A DNA stretch of 64,000 nt, from NCBI RefSeq assembly GCF_021440195.1, contig NZ_JAJTSZ010000008.1, positions 268,990 to 332,989 of the forward strand. The letters are read 5' to 3'. The stretch is from Dyadobacter sp. CY356. GTDB lineage: Bacteria; Bacteroidota; Bacteroidia; Cytophagales; Spirosomataceae. Positions 8,066-16,662 of this stretch are shown here, piece after piece. The stretch's first letter is position 1, and each line of letters opens with the position of its first letter. The notes beneath the pieces were generated by a model that ran no database searches, had not been told where the DNA came from, and saw only the letters and a list, made by a program, of their open reading frames with translations. A program made the translations under genes and the position numbers.

Positions 8066-9646
8066 CTATTTCGAAAAAACCTCATCCACTACATATCCAT
8101 TATTTTTTAAATATTCTTTCCAATCCTCAATCAAAAAGTTTTTCAAAACGCGGGGGAATTTATGTTGCCCGCCCATTTTTCCTTTTGACTGCATCCAGCC
8201 ATAAAAAGCTTTATTTGGTAGCACTGTAACAAAAACATCTTTCAAGGCGTGCTTCCGTTCCACAGCATAATCATCGTTTAATTCAGCAAGTTTGGCATCA
8301 ATTTTGGTTTTCAAAATCTCCGGATCGACATTGCTTTCTTCCACACCGATATACCAGTGATGCGCAAAGAGCGAATCATGCTCAACTCCGCAAACAGTAA
8401 ACTCTTTAACGGTCAGACCTAATTCATCGGAGATTAAATCAACCGCTTTGTTCATATTATCAACCGAAAGATGCTCTCCGCATAAACTCAGGTAATGCTT
8501 CGTACGGCCAGTAATGACAATTTCAGCTTTGGCTTTATCTACAAATTTGACCGTGTCACCAATCAGATAACGCCAGGCACCTGAGCAAGTCGAGATTAAA
8601 AGTGCATATTCTTTTCCTTCCTCAACCTGATCAACCATCAGGGTTTCGGGTGCAGCTACCAAAGTACCTTCCGAATCAAAGTTCTTTTCATTGAAAGGAA
8701 CAAATTCAAAGAAAATCCCATTGTCGAGGACCAGAGCCATCCCAGCAGCACCGGGGCGGTTCTGATAGGCAATAAAACCCTCCGAAGCCAGATAGGTATT
8801 GATATAAATTAATGGTCGTGCCAGCAATTTCTCAAAACCTTTACGGTACGGCTCAAAGGAAACGCCGCCATGTGCAAAGACCTGAAGATTTGGCCAGATA
8901 TCATGGATTGTTTTGACTTTATAATGAGCGATGATCTTTTCCATCAGAAGCTGAATCCAGGCCGGTACGCCTACAATAAAGCCGATATCCCATTCATGCG
9001 CTTTCAGTGTGATCTCTTCCAGCTTTAATCCCCAATCCTTTTCTGAGGCAATTTTTTCTCCCGGTTTATAATAGGGGCGAAACCAGGCTGGAATCTGGCT
9101 GGCTGTTATTCCACTTAAATCACCTTCATAATGTGAATCCTGATTGTTGAGATTCGTACTTCCACCCAACATCAAAAATCCTTTTTCATACAGATCATCC
9201 GGCAGATCCTTGTAACTTCCAAGCGATAGAATTTGTCGGATACTGGTTTTCTGAATTGCTTTTGACATGGCCTTGGTAACAGGAATGTGCTTGGTAGCAG
9301 CTTCCGAAGTTCCTGAGCTCAATGCATAATATTTTATACTTCCCGGCCAGCAGATGTCTTTTTCTCCGTCCAGCGAACGGTGCCACCATTCTTTGAAAAT
9401 GGCATTATAGTCATATACTGGTACTGATTTTTTGTATTGCTCGTAAAATGCCCCTTTGCTGCCAAACAAAATGGATGATAACAATTCATCAAAATTGTAT
9501 TTTTCGCCAAACTCAGTATATCTGGCCTTGGCCAAAAGTTTTGCTAATGTCTTTTTCTGCTGCTGATGAATAGTTGCCTTCTTCCTGTTGGCAACGATGT
9601 TACTCAACCGAATTCCTCTTTTTAGCAAACTTCCTACAATGGCCAT
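8066..9646 (-). CDS. Bacterial GH3-family acyl-acid amido synthetase
   Basis: 526 residues, similar to plant GH3 auxin-responsive proteins, which adenylate a carboxylic acid and join it to an amino acid. ATP-binding elements are visible: YYALSSGTSEAATKHIP (about 107-123), VFAHGGVSFEPYRKGF in the middle, and GAWRYLIGDTVKFVDKAKAEIVITGRTKHYLS (written here as separate motifs GAWRYLIGDTVKF and ITGRTKHYLS) close to residue 370. The natural substrate in Bacteroidota is unknown. It is followed upstream on the same strand by surE with a 20-bp gap, so the two may be cotranscribed. Confidence 0.88.
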   Translation of the reverse strand: MAIVGSLLKRGIRLSNIVANRKKATIHQQQKKTLAKLLAKARYTEFGEKYNFDELLSSILFGSKGAFYEQYKKSVPVYDYNAIFKEWWHRSLDGEKDICWPGSIKYYALSSGTSEAATKHIPVTKAMSKAIQKTSIRQILSLGSYKDLPDDLYEKGFLMLGGSTNLNNQDSHYEGDLSGITASQIPAWFRPYYKPGEKIASEKDWGLKLEEITLKAHEWDIGFIVGVPAWIQLLMEKIIAHYKVKTIHDIWPNLQVFAHGGVSFEPYRKGFEKLLARPLIYINTYLASEGFIAYQNRPGAAGMALVLDNGIFFEFVPFNEKNFDSEGTLVAAPETLMVDQVEEGKEYALLISTCSGAWRYLIGDTVKFVDKAKAEIVITGRTKHYLSLCGEHLSVDNMNKAVDLISDELGLTVKEFTVCGVEHDSLFAHHWYIGVEESNVDPEILKTKIDAKLAELNDDYAVERKHALKDVFVTVLPNKAFYGWMQSKGKMGGQHKFPRVLKNFLIEDWKEYLKNNGYVVDEVFSK

Positions 9647-9666
9647 AGCTGATTTTCTAACGTGGG

Positions 9667-10434
9667 TTATAAATTCCAGTTTTCAAGCTCTTTTAAAGCT
9701 TTGTATCCGGTTAAATCATATTGACAAGGTACAACGGAAATGTAATTATTATCCAGTGCCCAAACATCTGTATCTTCTTTTTCTGTATCAAAGTTGACAA
9801 ATTTCCCCGCCATCCAAAGGTAACCACGACCGTTAGGATCAATGCGGTGGTCAAATTTTTCCTGCCATTTGGCATGTGCCTGACGACAAACTTTTACACC
9901 TTTCAAAGGTTCTTCAGACTTTGCAGGAATATTAACGTTCAGGGCTATGCCCTTTGGTATACCATGCTTTATGGCGGATTCCGTAATGGATTTAATAAAC
10001 GGAATTCCATGACTGAAATCGGCATCTTCCCGGAAATCGCATAAAGAAAAACCAATGGCAGGTATTCCTTCAATCGCGCCTTCAATAGCTGCAGACATAG
10101 TTCCTGAGTAAAGCACGCTGATAGAACTATTACTTCCATGGTTGATTCCGCTTACAATCAGATCAGGTTTTCTGTCCTGTAAAACGTAATTTTTAGCCAG
10201 TTTCACACAGTCTGCGGGTGTTCCTGAGCATTCATATTCTACGACATCTTCAAAAATGTGTGTTTCATATAACCGTAACGGTTCGCCAATAGTTATAGCG
10301 TGACCCATTCCGGATTGCGGGCTATTCGGTGCCACAACGATGACATCACCAATGGTTTTCATAATATTAACCAGTGTGCGAATTCCTAACGATGTTATTC
10401 CGTCATCATTTGTAACTAAAATAAGTGGTTTCAT
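9667..10434 (-). CDS. surE: 5'/3'-nucleotidase SurE
   Basis: 255 residues. The N-terminal ILVTNDDGITSLGI (residues 4-17) holds the metal-binding Asp-Asp pair; APNSPQSGMGHAIT, SGTPADCV and VSGINHGSN (about 97-105) complete the active site. SurE is a metal-dependent phosphatase acting on nucleoside 5' and 3' monophosphates and short polyphosphate. It precedes the GH3 gene on the same strand by 20 bp and is divergent from the acetyltransferase gene. Confidence 0.95.
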   Translation of the reverse strand: MKPLILVTNDDGITSLGIRTLVNIMKTIGDVIVVAPNSPQSGMGHAITIGEPLRLYETHIFEDVVEYECSGTPADCVKLAKNYVLQDRKPDLIVSGINHGSNSSISVLYSGTMSAAIEGAIEGIPAIGFSLCDFREDADFSHGIPFIKSITESAIKHGIPKGIALNVNIPAKSEEPLKGVKVCRQAHAKWQEKFDHRIDPNGRGYLWMAGKFVNFDTEKEDTDVWALDNNYISVVPCQYDLTGYKALKELENWNL

Positions 10435-10558
10435 ATATTAAATCAAAATTTTACTCAGCTTTATATCTGCAAAGTTCGAGGAACTTTGTCGATGAAAATT
10501 ATTTATTTTTGCAGCGAACCGGATTCTAAATCACTTTAAAAAACCAAATTTAAGGAAT

Positions 10559-11059
10559 ATGCCTACATTCTCAATAAAGCATGCTACCCTTGCAGACATA
10601 CCCGTCATTATTGAAATTCAGGAAAAAACATGGGAACCGACTTACCGTGAAATCCTTACAAAAGAGCAAATAGATTATATGTTCGAAAAAATATATTCTA
10701 AAAATGCGCTGGAAAATCAAATGACAGAGGGCGGACAACAATTTATGCTGTTGTTTAACGCGGAAACTCCCGAAGGTTTTGCTGCAATCTCTGAGGAATT
10801 GACAGGCTATTTCAAGTTACACAAGATTTATGTACTTCCAACTACACAGGGAACGGGAGCAGGGAAATTTTTGCTAACGGCGGTAGAAAATTATGTCAGA
10901 TCGCTCGGAGGGAAAAAACTGGCACTGAATGTGAACAGGTATAACAAAGCCAGGTCATTTTATGAGCGCATGAATTTCAGTATTACAAAAGAAGTTGATG
11001 TTCCAATTGGTCCTTACTGGATGAACGATTTCATCATGGAGAAACAATTGGAACAATAA
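10559..11059 (+). CDS. GNAT-family N-acetyltransferase
   Basis: 166 residues with a complete GNAT fold: a KLHKIYVLPTTQGTGAGKFLL segment (about 87-107) is motif A with the acetyl-CoA loop (Q-x-x-G-x-G/A), and LALNVNRYNKARSFYERMNF is motif B. The N-terminal TWEPTYREILTKEQIDYMF is typical of a large Bacteroidota subgroup. The substrate is unknown. A TAnnTTTG element (TATTTTTG, 10504-10511) gives a plausible promoter. It converges with trhO with only 3 bp between the stops and no terminator between them. Confidence 0.85.
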   Translation: MPTFSIKHATLADIPVIIEIQEKTWEPTYREILTKEQIDYMFEKIYSKNALENQMTEGGQQFMLLFNAETPEGFAAISEELTGYFKLHKIYVLPTTQGTGAGKFLLTAVENYVRSLGGKKLALNVNRYNKARSFYERMNFSITKEVDVPIGPYWMNDFIMEKQLEQ

Positions 11060-11062
11060 GTA

Positions 11063-12046
11063 TCAAGCCTGCTCTTTTGCAGCCAGCTTTAATTTTTTGA
11101 GTGTCTTTTTCAGACTTTTCATGCCTTGCAACGGATTGTAATGGTTACTGTTGCTCACATAGTAACCGGTTCCGTCGTAAATTCTTTTATTAGGATGTGC
11201 TTTGCATTCTGCCGAACATGCACCTTCCATTTCTTCACCACATTTATGGCAAACGGGAACGTGCGTATTACACTCTGCATTGGCGCAGTTTATCATCCGG
11301 TCACATGGGTCATTGCAGATGTAGCATCTTGAAATGACGGTGGGGTTTACCTGATTTACATCAACAGTAATTCTATTATCAAAAACATAACATTTTCCGT
11401 CAAAATCTTCGCCACCTTCTTCCAGTCCATAACGGATAATCCCACCGTGAAGCTGGTAAACATCTGTAAAACCCTTTTCCAGAAGATACGCACTGGCTTT
11501 TTCACACTTAATTCCGCCCGTGCAATACGTGACGATTTTTTTGTCTTTTAAATGCTCTATTTCGTGGATATGATCCGGCAACTCGCGCAGGTTATGCATA
11601 TCAAAAGTGATAGCACCTTTGAATTTTCCAACTTCATGTTCGTAATCCGAACGCATATCAACCAAAACCACATCCGGATCCTGCATCATGGATTTCAATT
11701 CGGATGGTTCCAGGTGTTTGCCGGTACGAACAAGCGGGTTGACGTTCAGATCTGAATTTACAATTTCGTCTTTCACACGAACGTGCAGTTTTTGGAAAGC
11801 AATTTCATCATGCTCATCTACCTTAAACTGGACATCTTTAAATCTTTCGTCGGAGCGTATATAATTCATGTAAGCCTCACAATCCTCAGGCGTTCCGGAA
11901 ACAGTTCCGTTAAGGCCTTCGGGAGCAATTATGATTCTTCCAAGAAGATTGTTTTCTACACAAAACAAATGATGCTCATCCCGATACGTTTCCGTATTTT
12001 CGATGGGAGCATAAAAATAATAGAGTATTACTCGAAAAGGCTTCAT
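11063..12046 (-). CDS. trhO: tRNA uridine 5-hydroxylase, rhodanese family
   Basis: 327 residues from ATG 12046; a TTG five codons earlier is possible but less likely. The domains are an N-terminal acylphosphatase-like region (YYFYAPIENTETYRDEH), a rhodanese domain with the active Cys in VTYCTGGIKCEKASAYL, and a cysteine-rich C-terminal region (CYICNDPCDRM ... CHKCGEEMEG ... CSAEC) with eight or more Cys that may bind zinc. Bacterial TrhO (YceA) hydroxylates uridine 34 of certain tRNAs using oxygen. The length and cysteine tail agree with the family. Confidence 0.9.
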   Translation of the reverse strand: MKPFRVILYYFYAPIENTETYRDEHHLFCVENNLLGRIIIAPEGLNGTVSGTPEDCEAYMNYIRSDERFKDVQFKVDEHDEIAFQKLHVRVKDEIVNSDLNVNPLVRTGKHLEPSELKSMMQDPDVVLVDMRSDYEHEVGKFKGAITFDMHNLRELPDHIHEIEHLKDKKIVTYCTGGIKCEKASAYLLEKGFTDVYQLHGGIIRYGLEEGGEDFDGKCYVFDNRITVDVNQVNPTVISRCYICNDPCDRMINCANAECNTHVPVCHKCGEEMEGACSAECKAHPNKRIYDGTGYYVSNSNHYNPLQGMKSLKKTLKKLKLAAKEQA

Positions 12047-12249
12047 TAATCTAAATTTCAAAGACTGAATGGGGTAGCAGCGGTTGAAAAAACGCTAACC
12101 CGTAAAATCGACTGCAAATATACGAATATCCTAACTTTATCCGAAACCGGAAAAACTAACTTTCGTCAGTCTTTCAATTAACGTTCAAATCCATATTTTT
12201 GTGCCACTTGTTGCACCACATATTCATTTAAAAACTAAATTAAAATCCA

Positions 12250-12864
12250 ATGCACATCGCGATAATCGGAAATATCGGCGCAGGAAAAACGACTTTAACC
12301 CAAATGTTAGGAGAACATTATGGCTGGGAAGTTATGTATGAAGCCGTTGAAGGAAATCCGTATCTGGCTGATTTTTATGACGATATGGAGCGTTGGGCAT
12401 TTAATCTGCAAATATATTTTCTGAATAACCGTTTTGCCCAGGTTCAGACGATCCGCTCGACAACCTATGCCACGATCATCCAGGACCGGACGATTTATGA
12501 AGATGCCTTTGTTTTTGCGCGTAATTTGTATGACTCAAAAATAATGACAGAACGGGACTACAAAAGCTATTTGTTACTGTTTGAATCAATCATGAAAACT
12601 GTTTCCCAACCGGACCTTTTGATCTATCTAAAAGCGGATATTCCAAAACTGGTTTCGCAGATCAAAAAGAGAGGACGCGAATTTGAAGCAGATATCACAG
12701 AAGAATACTTGTCAAACCTGAATAAATATTATGAAGATTTCAGCCAGAATTATGACCATGGCAGATTGCTTACAATCGATGTGAACAATATGGATTTTGC
12801 CTCAAAACCTGACGATTTCAGCACCATTGTCACGGCCCTGAATAAAGAATTATTTTACGTATAG
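12250..12864 (+). CDS. Deoxynucleoside kinase
   Basis: 204 residues. The P-loop GNIGAGKTT is at 7-15, the DR motif QDRTIYED at 78-85 (binding the 5'-hydroxyl side of the nucleoside), and the lid KKRGREFE at about 139-146. These mark the eukaryote/Gram-positive-like dNK family that phosphorylates deoxyadenosine, deoxyguanosine or deoxycytidine for salvage. Upstream there is a TAnnTTTG element (TATTTTTG, 12194-12201). A perfect 13-bp terminator hairpin follows the stop. Which base is preferred cannot be seen. Confidence 0.92.
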   Translation: MHIAIIGNIGAGKTTLTQMLGEHYGWEVMYEAVEGNPYLADFYDDMERWAFNLQIYFLNNRFAQVQTIRSTTYATIIQDRTIYEDAFVFARNLYDSKIMTERDYKSYLLLFESIMKTVSQPDLLIYLKADIPKLVSQIKKRGREFEADITEEYLSNLNKYYEDFSQNYDHGRLLTIDVNNMDFASKPDDFSTIVTALNKELFYV

Positions 12865-12876
12865 AAAACTGAAACG

Positions 12877-12919
12877 CTAACAGGAATGAGTTTAGCCTGT
12901 GATCATTCCTGTTAGTATT
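12877..12919. terminator. Rho-independent terminator
   Basis: CTAACAGGAATGA (12877-12889) pairs perfectly over 13 bp with TCATTCCTGTTAG (12903-12915), followed by TATTT. It lies between the convergent deoxynucleoside kinase gene and the small hypothetical gene and may serve both. Confidence 0.85.
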
Positions 12920-12923
12920 TGAT

Positions 12924-13277
12924 TTAGAAACGGTCCGTTATTACCAATCCCCTGGCCACAATAGCGATCAGATCTTTCGAAGATTTTGCTTTTTCAAGAT
13001 CAGATTTCATGGACAAAAATTCAAATTTTTCTTTTTTATCCAAACTCATTTTAAGGAATTTACTTATCGCTTTTGCAATAAATCCTTTTACCTTTTCAAG
13101 TTGTTTTATGTTGGACGAAGCAAGTTTGCTTAAATCCTTACCCTCTTCAATATCGATCAAATTAGTCATTTGAATACCATGCTCCCCGTTTTTCCCTTCC
13201 GAGGTGACATTTTTAAAAGCGCGGCGGATGAAGGTTTCGTAATCGTATGCGTCGTTGTAAGCGTTGTCGTTTGTCAT
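12924..13277 (-). CDS. Hypothetical protein, small helical
   Basis: 117 residues that I do not recognise. There is no signal peptide or membrane segment. The N-terminus is rich in Asn, Asp and Tyr (NDNAYNDAYDYETF), and the rest is charged and predicted helical, with lysine-rich stretches (KAISKFLKMSLDKKEKFEF). It follows the VOC gene on the same strand after 80 bp and ends at the terminator at 12877-12919. Coding is supported by length, terminator placement and amino-acid composition, but no role can be assigned. Confidence 0.6.
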   Translation of the reverse strand: MTNDNAYNDAYDYETFIRRAFKNVTSEGKNGEHGIQMTNLIDIEEGKDLSKLASSNIKQLEKVKGFIAKAISKFLKMSLDKKEKFEFLSMKSDLEKAKSSKDLIAIVARGLVITDRF

Positions 13278-13356
13278 TATTCTTCCTGATTTTACCGCAA
13301 GGTACGGTTTTGCACTTTCGTTTCAATTTTATTGCCGAGAGTAATGTAAACGGCTT

Positions 13357-14022
13357 TCAGCTTTTTGCACCAGTAAAAATCTCATGTACCGAGCCATCGG
13401 CAACCTCAATGATAATTTTCGACCAGTAACTTTGCGCCTTTTCATTTGTTGGAAACCAATTTCTGTTTTGATTAACAAGGACGAGTAAGCCCTCATCATC
13501 TCCAACGGCAGTAAAATTTTCCTGAGCCGGCTGTTTGTGAAATACCGGGATATTGTACTTTTCTGTAATGCTTTTTGTTAGAGCCGGAACGTCATCTGTG
13601 ACAATTCCAATTTCACTGATGGAAATGACGGATGAAGCGTCGAACGGTTTTTCAGACTGGTTGTCAAGATCAAAGCGACAAATTAATTCTAGCAGATTTC
13701 CATTGATGTCGTAGAAATAAATCGATTTGGCATTCCACAGTTTAATATCCGCGATCTGGCTATCCGGCGTTACCGGAAGTACTGAAACCTTTTCCGAAAG
13801 CCAGTCGAAAGCCTCTTCCAACTTGTTGTGGGGTATGTCAAAAGCTATATGATATACTGGTTTCGGAACCGGAGAAAGTATAAATTTCAAATCCGTGGTT
13901 CCGATAGAAAATGATATTTCTTTTTCTGTTTTTTGAATTACCGGTACGTTAAAAATTGCACTGTAAAAAGCCTCGGTTTTGTCAAGGTTATTGGTCAGTA
14001 GTTGTAATTCCTTTATTTTCAT
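13357..14022 (-). CDS. VOC (glyoxalase/bleomycin-resistance fold) protein, two modules
   Basis: 221 residues from ATG 14022, where MKIKELQLLTNNLDKTEAFYS gives a normal VOC start; a longer frame of eleven more residues is less likely. Two VOC modules can be traced: residues 1-110, ending in FYDINGNLLELI with the usual metal-ligand Glu, and 130-221, ISEIGIVTDDVPALTKSI. The second module lacks a clear final Glu. Such proteins are metal-dependent lyases, isomerases or dioxygenases, or simple binding proteins. The substrate is unknown. Confidence 0.82.
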   Translation of the reverse strand: MKIKELQLLTNNLDKTEAFYSAIFNVPVIQKTEKEISFSIGTTDLKFILSPVPKPVYHIAFDIPHNKLEEAFDWLSEKVSVLPVTPDSQIADIKLWNAKSIYFYDINGNLLELICRFDLDNQSEKPFDASSVISISEIGIVTDDVPALTKSITEKYNIPVFHKQPAQENFTAVGDDEGLLVLVNQNRNWFPTNEKAQSYWSKIIIEVADGSVHEIFTGAKS

Positions 14023-14119
14023 GATAATAGTAATGTAAATTGAATTGCTCTTCAAGTCATACTATTAAAAAGAAAATGCATAAAATTATAGTTCCTGATG
14101 CAGAAGGTATCAAAGGATT

Positions 14120-14533
14120 TTACAATCGGTTATGATCGAAAAAACAGGTTTGTAAAGCTTCTGCGATCTTCATGAAGCCATCCACAGTGTTTGGCTTTTT
14201 AATGTAGGCATTAATACCCGCCTGATATGCTTTCTGAATTAATTCTTTATCCGATGATGTGGAAATCATTACAGCAGGAATATGTTTGATCTGATCATTG
14301 GCACGGATTGCCTCTAAAGCTTCCAGGCCGGTCACTTTGGGCATATTCATATCCAGGATTACAAGTACCTGCGAATCTGCAATGCTTTCTGTTTGAATCA
14401 GTTTCAATAAATCCATTCCATCAGCAACTTCAATGATCTTGATTTCAAGGTTGAGTTCACGAATTGCATCTGTAATAAAAAGGCGATCGTCCTCGTCATC
14501 ATCAGCTACGTAAATAATTTTGGAATGTTTCAT
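14120..14533 (-). CDS. Stand-alone response regulator receiver protein
   Basis: 137 residues, one CheY-like domain and nothing else. The acidic pocket is DDDEDDR (about 11-17), the phosphorylated Asp is in VILDMNMP (about 61), the switch Thr/Ser in MISTSSD and the Lys in IKKPNT. This is the Rcp1-like class frequent in Bacteroidota, with no output domain, which relays phosphate or binds a partner. A closely related receiver gene lies 190 bp upstream on the same strand and a GAF kinase gene is divergent from that one. Confidence 0.9.
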   Translation of the reverse strand: MKHSKIIYVADDDEDDRLFITDAIRELNLEIKIIEVADGMDLLKLIQTESIADSQVLVILDMNMPKVTGLEALEAIRANDQIKHIPAVMISTSSDKELIQKAYQAGINAYIKKPNTVDGFMKIAEALQTCFFDHNRL

Positions 14534-14723
14534 TAATTAAGATCTTTGTTAGTCGTTTATCGAAATTATTCACATAGTGAATGATTATTTCAGTCCCCAA
14601 AGATAGAAAAAATACTATTTTAACATTTTACTGAAATCCTGATCTTCGTCATTTTATACTTCAAAAAATTGTGGAAGAAAGCTCTTTATTATTATAAAAG
14701 TTAAAACAAGTCAGATTAAAATA

Positions 14724-15119
14724 TTACAAAAACTGATTGGTCAGCTTTTGAATCAGATCCAGAAATGCCTCAAAAGAATCAGGTTTTGTTAAAAAAATGC
14801 TAATACCGGCTTTATAGGCAAGTGTTGCGAGAGAAGGATCCGTTGAGGTAGATAACATGACGGCAGGAATCATTGACAAGTTTGGTATGGCACGCATGGC
14901 ATCAAATGTTTCCAATCCGTTCATTTTTGGCATATTCATGTCAAGAATAACAAAGGCAGTCCCGGTTTGCGCGCTCCCCTGCAAAAGTATCAACAGTTCT
15001 TCACCATTTTCTGCTTCAATCAGTTCAATTTCCTGACTTACTTTTCTTATGGCTTCCTTGATCAGTATTCTGTCGTCAACATCGTCATCAGCCAGAAAAA
15101 TCGTTTTTATATTGTGCAT
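14724..15119 (-). CDS. Stand-alone response regulator receiver protein
   Basis: 131 residues, a paralogue of the preceding receiver (shared LADDDVDDRILIKEAIR, VILDMNMPKMNGLE and MLSTSTD blocks). The acceptor Asp is in LDMNMP (about residue 61) and the conserved Lys in LTKPDS. No output domain is present. It is divergent from the GAF histidine kinase, its most obvious partner, with 270 bp between them, and the two receivers may be a local duplication. Confidence 0.9.
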   Translation of the reverse strand: MHNIKTIFLADDDVDDRILIKEAIRKVSQEIELIEAENGEELLILLQGSAQTGTAFVILDMNMPKMNGLETFDAMRAIPNLSMIPAVMLSTSTDPSLATLAYKAGISIFLTKPDSFEAFLDLIQKLTNQFL

Positions 15120-15322
15120 AGAAAATTAATGAATACGGATTTTAATTTCATTTGAATGAGATTTGGAAACCAGGAATATCCAAGTTCCGGGGCGGAGGCT
15201 TTCGCTGAAAGTTCAGGCAAATAAGGAGAAAAGTAATTTGTGAAATGGTGGTATCCGGTTAGAATTTAATTAAAATTCATACGTATATCAGTTCATTAGG
15301 TCAAAGCATAATTTGTCAGTTT

Positions 15323-15355
15323 TTTGAATAAATACAATTTGAATAATTATATTTG
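15323..15355 (+). promoter_or_regulatory. Bacteroidota-type promoter for the GAF kinase
   Basis: TTTG at 15323-15326 and TATATTTG (TAnnTTTG) at 15348-15355 are 21 bp apart, matching the sigma-A consensus of this phylum. Transcription should start near 15359-15360, about 30 bases before the ATG, with AGGAAAG just upstream of the start codon. Confidence 0.7.
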
Positions 15356-15389
15356 ATAAAGAACGTTTTGAAAACTTTGCTCAGGAAAG

Positions 15390-16631
15390 ATGAATTTTGA
15401 CAGTTATTTGTCCCGGGATATTGAAAATGTACGGCAGATTCCAATAGTATCGACGATGTTGGAAGTGGTTTGCCGTACGACCGGAATGGGTTTCGCTGCC
15501 ATCGCACGCGTTACAGAGGATAGATGGATCGTATGTTCCGTTAGGGATGAGATTTCATTTGGATTGGATATCGGTGGTGAGTTGCCCATAGAGACAACAA
15601 TTTGTAATGAAATCCGTGATGCACGGAAAGCTGTTATAATCGACAATGTAAGCCAGGACCCAATTTATTGTCATCACCATACACCAAAAATCTACGGTTT
15701 TCAAAGTTATATTTCCGTTCCGATCTTTCTGAAAAACGGTGAATTTTTCGGAACGCTTTGCGCAATAGATCCAAAACCAGCAGTGCTCAATAACGCTCAG
15801 ACTATTGGTATGTTCAAGTTATTTACTGATTTGATTTCCTACCATCTGAATAGTATTGATATTTTGGATAAGAATAATGCATCTGTTTTGGAAATTAACA
15901 GAAGGCTGACTGAATCGAATGATGAAAACCGGCAGTATCAGCATATTTCAAGCCATAACTTGCAGGAGCCGCTTCGTAAAATAAGGATGTTCAGCAGTTT
16001 GTTGACCGAAGCAGCGGAGATTCAGGATATGGAGAAGGTGAAAAATCTTGCTTTGAAGATTAATGTCAGTGCGCAAAAGTTTTCAATGATGATTAAGGAT
16101 TTGTCCGATTTCTCCGGACTGAATGATACTTCATTCCAATCCGTTGATCTAAACAGAATTATCAGCGACGTTTGCGCGCAGCTAAATTCTGAACCAGATG
16201 CAAAAAAAGTTGAAACTAATGTTTCAGAAATTCCGGTTATTGAGGCAGTTCCTTTTCAGATGGAGCAGCTTTTTTATCATCTGATTCACAACAGTATCAA
16301 GTTTGCGAAAAAAGATTCTGCTCCTGTCATTGATATCAGGGCCCGTTTGATTCCGCTTGATGAGGTAATTAGATTAATACCAACGGCGCGTGGTTTTGAG
16401 TATATCGAGATTTTAATGCAGGATAATGGTATCGGAATAGAGCAATCCCAGCTTGAAAATATATTTGATATGTTTTCACAACTTCCGTCTGATTTAAAAT
16501 TAAAGGGTCGGGGAGTCGGTTTGTCTTATTGCAGGAAAATAATACGCAACCATCAGGGTATCATTACTGCACAATCTGAATCAGGAAAGGGAACACGTAT
16601 ACAAATTATTTTACCTGTTTCAAGATATTAA
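15390..16631 (+). CDS. GAF-domain sensor histidine kinase
   Basis: 413 residues, cytoplasmic, no membrane segment. An N-terminal GAF domain (about 15-155, with FGTLCAID) is followed by a dimerisation helix with the phospho-accepting His in SSHNLQEPLRKIRMFSSLL (about 187-205) and an ATP-binding domain showing N box HNSIKFA, G1 box DNGIGIEQSQ, and G2 box GRGVGLSYCRKII (about 375-387). This resembles the light or ligand sensing GAF kinases that work with Rcp1-like receivers; the Cys needed for a bilin is not evident. The two receivers encoded divergently are likely partners. Confidence 0.92.
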   Translation: MNFDSYLSRDIENVRQIPIVSTMLEVVCRTTGMGFAAIARVTEDRWIVCSVRDEISFGLDIGGELPIETTICNEIRDARKAVIIDNVSQDPIYCHHHTPKIYGFQSYISVPIFLKNGEFFGTLCAIDPKPAVLNNAQTIGMFKLFTDLISYHLNSIDILDKNNASVLEINRRLTESNDENRQYQHISSHNLQEPLRKIRMFSSLLTEAAEIQDMEKVKNLALKINVSAQKFSMMIKDLSDFSGLNDTSFQSVDLNRIISDVCAQLNSEPDAKKVETNVSEIPVIEAVPFQMEQLFYHLIHNSIKFAKKDSAPVIDIRARLIPLDEVIRLIPTARGFEYIEILMQDNGIGIEQSQLENIFDMFSQLPSDLKLKGRGVGLSYCRKIIRNHQGIITAQSESGKGTRIQIILPVSRY

Positions 16632-16662
16632 GTTAATCAACCGGACGATAAACTTTCATAAA

